Shown here piece after piece: positions 4,128 through 6,131 of a stretch of DNA of 6,131 nucleotides (position 1 is its first letter; each line of letters starts with the position of its first letter). Below the pieces are notes generated by a model. It did not search any database and was not told the DNA's origin. It worked only from the letters and a program-made list of their open reading frames with translations. The position numbers and the translations under genes were made by a program. The stretch is from the NCBI GenBank assembly GCA_021780575.1, contig JAJXYL010000025.1:1-6131 (forward strand), read 5' to 3'. The DNA comes from a bacterium (GTDB lineage: Bacteria; Patescibacteriota; Minisyncoccia; Phycocordibacterales; Phycocordibacteraceae).

Positions 4128-5117
4128 ATGGAGCATGATGCGTGGTTTTTTATAGGAATCTTCGTCTTTATATTCATAATTTGGATTGCAACTGGCGGCC
4201 CCCTACGATCACCTGAGGTTAATGTACCGGCTGTTCCAACCCTCACTGGGTCAAGCACGCTGGCTGGTGGCGCGACGTACCTGCAACTGCCCCGGGCGCC
4301 TTATGGGGTTGGTAATCAGGACGTCTGCCTTCCGGGATCGACAAGCTGTGGTTCTGGCTATGACGGCAGTGGTGGATCAGGGGTGGCGGAGCCGACCACC
4401 TTCCCGAGCGGTGTTCCCGGCGTTACTTTCTCCCCCCCTTCTCCCTACCGCAATATTGTGTCGTTGAGTAATTACGTCTCAAATGCGAGCTCCTCCGATC
4501 CTCGGAACGAATATGTACAAATACATGTGGCGCAAAACGCCGGCGGACCTGTTGATATCACGAAGTGGGTGCTCCAGAGCGGGGCAACCGGGAATGCCGA
4601 AATAATCCCAAAAGGCACCATAGTCCCCACCTCGGGCGTAGTAAACGCCACAAATGACATTGTGCTGCAGCCGGGCGATAGTGCGATAATTGTTTCCGGC
4701 GAATCGCCCGTCGGTGCATCCTTCCGAGAGAATAAATGCATCGGGTACTTCAGCGGCTTCCAGGTATTCTCTCCCCCCCTGCCTCAGAACTGCCCAACGG
4801 CTTCGAGCGATCTGTCCTCCTTTTATGGCACTCCGTACATTCACGACCCGTCCTGCATCGACTATACAAACTCGCTCTCGCGCTGCCAACCGGCGGTGAC
4901 AACGCAGTCCTCGAACCTCTCTCTCACCTGTCAGGATTTTCTGGAAAGATATGTAAATTATAACGGGTGTCTGAGTGCCCATAGCAATGATCCGGATTTT
5001 AGCGGCACCACGTGGCGCATCTATCTCGGACGTAAAACTTCTATGTGGCGCAGCCGGTATGATGTCGTGGAGCTTCTCGACGATCGTGGCAAAACGGTAG
5101 CATCTTTTAACTACTAG
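4128..5117 (+). CDS. Membrane-anchored surface protein with a lamin-tail-like domain split by a Cys-rich insertion
   Basis: This 329-residue protein has one N-terminal hydrophobic helix (about 6-22, WFFIGIFVFIFIIWIATGG). With acidic residues before it, it is a likely anchor with the rest outside. A Pro/Gly/Ser linker follows, including SGYDGSGGSGVAEP near 76-89. From about 105 the sequence resembles the lamin-tail (LTD) fold, with NEYVQIHVAQNAGGPVDITK (127-146), WVLQS, IIPKGT (159-164) and IVLQPGDSAIIVSG (178-191). The fold seems to close only at the C-terminus, with TWRIYLGRK (295-303) and YDVVELLDDRGKTVASFNY (311-329). Between lie about 95 residues with six cysteines (204, 222, 243, 253, 268, 281), and two more are at 67 and 74. 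The even total suggests disulfides outside the cell. LTD modules can bind nucleic acid or act in adhesion, but no role can be assigned here. It lies 12 nt after the Mur ligase. Confidence 0.8.
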   Translation: MEHDAWFFIGIFVFIFIIWIATGGPLRSPEVNVPAVPTLTGSSTLAGGATYLQLPRAPYGVGNQDVCLPGSTSCGSGYDGSGGSGVAEPTTFPSGVPGVTFSPPSPYRNIVSLSNYVSNASSSDPRNEYVQIHVAQNAGGPVDITKWVLQSGATGNAEIIPKGTIVPTSGVVNATNDIVLQPGDSAIIVSGESPVGASFRENKCIGYFSGFQVFSPPLPQNCPTASSDLSSFYGTPYIHDPSCIDYTNSLSRCQPAVTTQSSNLSLTCQDFLERYVNYNGCLSAHSNDPDFSGTTWRIYLGRKTSMWRSRYDVVELLDDRGKTVASFNY

Positions 5118-5136
5118 AAAAAACCTGTAAAAAGAG

Positions 5137-5142
5137 TAGATT
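5137..5142 (+). promoter_or_regulatory. Possible -10 box of tRNA-Lys
   Basis: TAGATT ends 9 nt before the mature tRNA 5' end, the same distance as the boxes of the tRNA-Arg genes. It lies in the short A/T-rich gap after the lamin-tail-like gene. There is no TGN extension or clear -35, so this is weak. Confidence 0.3.
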
Positions 5143-5151
5143 TGTAGGTAC

Positions 5152-5224
5152 GCGCCCGTAGCTCAGCTGGTAGAGCAGCTCCCTTTTAAGGAGAAGGTCG
5201 CAGGATCGTTCCCTGCCGGGCGCA
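5152..5224 (+). tRNA. tRNA-Lys, anticodon TTT
   Basis: The acceptor stem GCGCCCG (5152-5158) pairs with CGGGCGC (5217-5223), and the discriminator is A5224. The D stem is GCTC/GAGC with loop AGCTGGTA. The anticodon stem is GCTCC/GGAGA, with a G-A mismatch at its base (27-43), and the loop CTTTTAA has anticodon TTT at 5185-5187. The T stem GCAGG/CCTGC is perfect, but the T loop reads ATCGTTC instead of the usual TTCRANY, so the 54/58 pair is A/T rather than T/A. The D-loop GG and T55-C56 contacts are kept. CCA is not encoded. It ends 2 nt before the stop codon of the convergent delta-like gene. Confidence 0.93.
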
Positions 5225-5226
5225 CT

Positions 5227-5916
5227 TTATATGGAGAGTGCAAGGCGTTCAAGGGAGAGGGGGAGATTAAGGCCACCCCGACGGGAGTTTTGAAGGAGTT
5301 CAATGAGCGAAAGCGAGAGATCTCTTGACTCTTGGGCCTTCCAGGCTCCGCCACCCTTCTCCATCAAATCGCGCGCCTTCCAGTGGAGAAGGCCGTGAAT
5401 CATTTCTGGTGCGTCACCAGCGCGAAGCGCGCGATTAATCTCAAGCCAGAGCCTTTCGCGCGAGTGCGTAGCAAGGGCGTTAACGACATTCGTATTGAAA
5501 CCGCGCGCGGTTTCGTGGGCGACCGGCTTATCGTACCTGTATTCCGCTTTTGCCCTTGCGGCCAACTTCTTTGCCTTCGCAGCCGCGAGCTTAGGCGCGA
5601 CAATGATGATTGCATTATCGGAATCAGTGAGACGGTCTATGTGTTCCTCAATGAGGCTGCCCTCTGTCTTTTTTTCATCGTCATCTTCCCCACCTGCTGT
5701 CCGCGAGCTCTGGAAAGGATCGTCAATGAGGACGAGTAGCCGCTTGACGAAAAGCCCGCCAGAAAGAGCGGCGTCTTCGAGTGCAGAGTCGGTGAGCTCT
5801 TCACGCACGAGGCGCACATAAGCGAGGTTCGGCTCCTTCGCGCGAGCAGCTGCGACCCACGCGAACGCCTTCCTGCGCACTTTGTCGCTGTCGCTCCCGT
5901 GAAAAAGGTACATCAT
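5227..5916 (-). CDS. DNA polymerase III delta-like subunit (HolA-type clamp loader protein)
   Basis: The delta subunit opens the beta sliding clamp as part of the clamp loader. The product is 229 residues, well short of the usual 320-345. The N-terminus (YLFHGSDSDKVRRKAFAWV, 3-21) matches the start of HolA proteins. A LEDAALSGGLFVKRLLVLIDD segment (46-66) follows, resembling the family's S-L-F-x-x-R-L-V-V-L strand, and NAIIIVAPKL (101-110) resembles its next core strand. The C-terminal half has RALRAGDAPEMIHGLLHWKA (162-181), like the family's helical collar domain, and ends GGLNLPLSLERLAL. A Lys/Glu/Asp-rich insertion (about 75-92) is probably a flexible loop. No P-loop is present, as expected for delta. 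I chose the ATG at 5916 because it makes an ATGA overlap with the polA stop; an ATG at 5937 would extend it by 7 residues. Co-expression with polA is likely. The family call rests on pattern, not a search. Confidence 0.68.
   Translation of the reverse strand: MMYLFHGSDSDKVRRKAFAWVAAARAKEPNLAYVRLVREELTDSALEDAALSGGLFVKRLLVLIDDPFQSSRTAGGEDDDEKKTEGSLIEEHIDRLTDSDNAIIIVAPKLAAAKAKKLAARAKAEYRYDKPVAHETARGFNTNVVNALATHSRERLWLEINRALRAGDAPEMIHGLLHWKARDLMEKGGGAWKAQESRDLSLSLIELLQNSRRGGLNLPLSLERLALSI
5497..5514. repeat. Perfect 18-bp palindrome inside the delta-like gene
   Basis: GAAACCGCGCGCGGTTTC equals its own reverse complement over all 18 bases. It encodes residues 135-140 (ETARGF) of the delta-like protein. 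With no spacer it suits a dimeric DNA-binding protein better than an RNA hairpin, though it may be accidental. Confidence 0.55.
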
Positions 5917-6131
5917 ATGGGGTGCATGGCGCTCCAATCATACCCTTGTTTCACCACAACAATGATGGGCACGCCGCGCGTTTCTTCGCTTGATAGAACG
6001 GATTCCATAATCTCTTTTATCTTTGCGCTCAACTCCGCCACGCGCTCCGTGCGTATCTCATAGACGAGCTCGTCATGTACTTGGAGTAGCAGGTGGGCAT
6101 CTGCGCGCGCCTGTTCTTTTTCTATCATTTC
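5913..6131 (-). CDS. polA: DNA polymerase I, C-terminal end, cut by the right window edge
   Basis: DNA polymerase I fills gaps in repair and replaces RNA primers. Only the last 73 codons are present; the gene continues beyond 6131 on the minus strand. They contain polymerase motif C, LLLQVHDELVYEI, with the catalytic aspartate in VHDE. The usual ending follows, in which GVPIIVVVKQGYDWSAMHPI matches the G-V-P-L-x-V-x-x-x-x-G-x-N-W-x-E-x-H/K form of family A polymerases. The internal ATG at 6128 is not the start, because motif C lies near the C-terminus of a protein of many hundred residues. Its TGA stop (5915-5913) overlaps the start codon of the delta-like gene (ATGA). Confidence 0.95.
   Translation of the reverse strand, partial: EMIEKEQARADAHLLLQVHDELVYEIRTERVAELSAKIKEIMESVLSSEETRGVPIIVVVKQGYDWSAMHPI

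Noticed and set aside
4479..4982. Minus-strand open frame of 167 codons inside the lamin-tail-like gene
   Set aside because: It is opposite a complete plus-strand protein with an anchor and a domain pattern, and its product shows no family features.
938..5224. CCA ends encoded in the three tRNAs
   Set aside because: The sequences after the discriminator bases are CAAAGG, CTGCAT and CTTTAT; none contains CCA, so it must be added after transcription.
5225..5229. Terminator between tRNA-Lys and the delta-like gene
   Set aside because: Only 2 nt separate them and no extra hairpin with a T-tract is present; the tRNA cloverleaf itself should not be counted as a terminator.
5917..5937. Upstream ATG at 5937 for the delta-like gene
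   Set aside because: It adds seven residues not seen at the start of delta proteins and a 25-bp overlap with polA. ATG 5916 gives a normal ATGA overlap. It cannot be excluded.

Overview
The window looks like a chromosomal housekeeping segment of a Patescibacteria (candidate phyla radiation) genome, most likely a Parcubacteria/Paceibacteria-type lineage. This is inferred from protein architecture, not from a search. The clues are a Mur ligase that lacks the usual N-terminal UDP-binding domain, a short DNA polymerase III delta-like protein, membrane-anchored PKD-like and lamin-tail-like surface proteins, a small two-helix membrane protein with a compact C-terminal domain, very tight gene packing, tRNAs without encoded CCA, and few Shine-Dalgarno sites. 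TGA serves as a stop codon, so there is no sign of the TGA-glycine code. I see no mobile element, CRISPR array or phage gene.

Layout from left to right. (1) A charged, acidic protein on the minus strand runs off the left edge. (2) After a short intergenic zone with a perfect 8-bp inverted repeat comes a two-helix membrane protein (449-922, +). (3) Two related tRNA-Arg genes follow, anticodons GCG and CCG, each with its own -10-like box. (4) A secreted or anchored protein with two PKD-like repeats (1171-1968, +) meets ribosomal protein S20 (rpsT, 1965-2225, -) tail to tail, the two stop codons overlapping in TTAG. (5) Diverging from rpsT is a tight run: ruvA, a MurE-type Mur ligase 3 nt later, and a membrane-anchored lamin-tail-like protein 12 nt after that. 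(6) tRNA-Lys(TTT) follows and ends 2 nt before the stop of a convergent minus-strand pair, a DNA polymerase III delta-like gene preceded by the end of polA, joined by an ATGA overlap.

Functionally the window mixes DNA replication and repair (polA, delta-like, ruvA), translation (rpsT, three tRNAs), cell-wall precursor synthesis (Mur ligase) and cell-surface proteins (PKD-like and lamin-tail-like). The most interesting signals are small in scale. Extended -10 boxes of the form TGNTANNAT lie exactly 6 nt before the ATG of three genes, which suggests leaderless transcripts, and similar boxes lie 8-9 nt before the tRNAs. There is a perfect 12-bp stem inside the 5' part of rpsT, a reversed T-loop 54/58 pair in tRNA-Lys, a GCG anticodon tRNA-Arg, and a lamin-tail-like fold that appears to be split by a cysteine-rich insertion. 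I found no convincing new multi-gene system.
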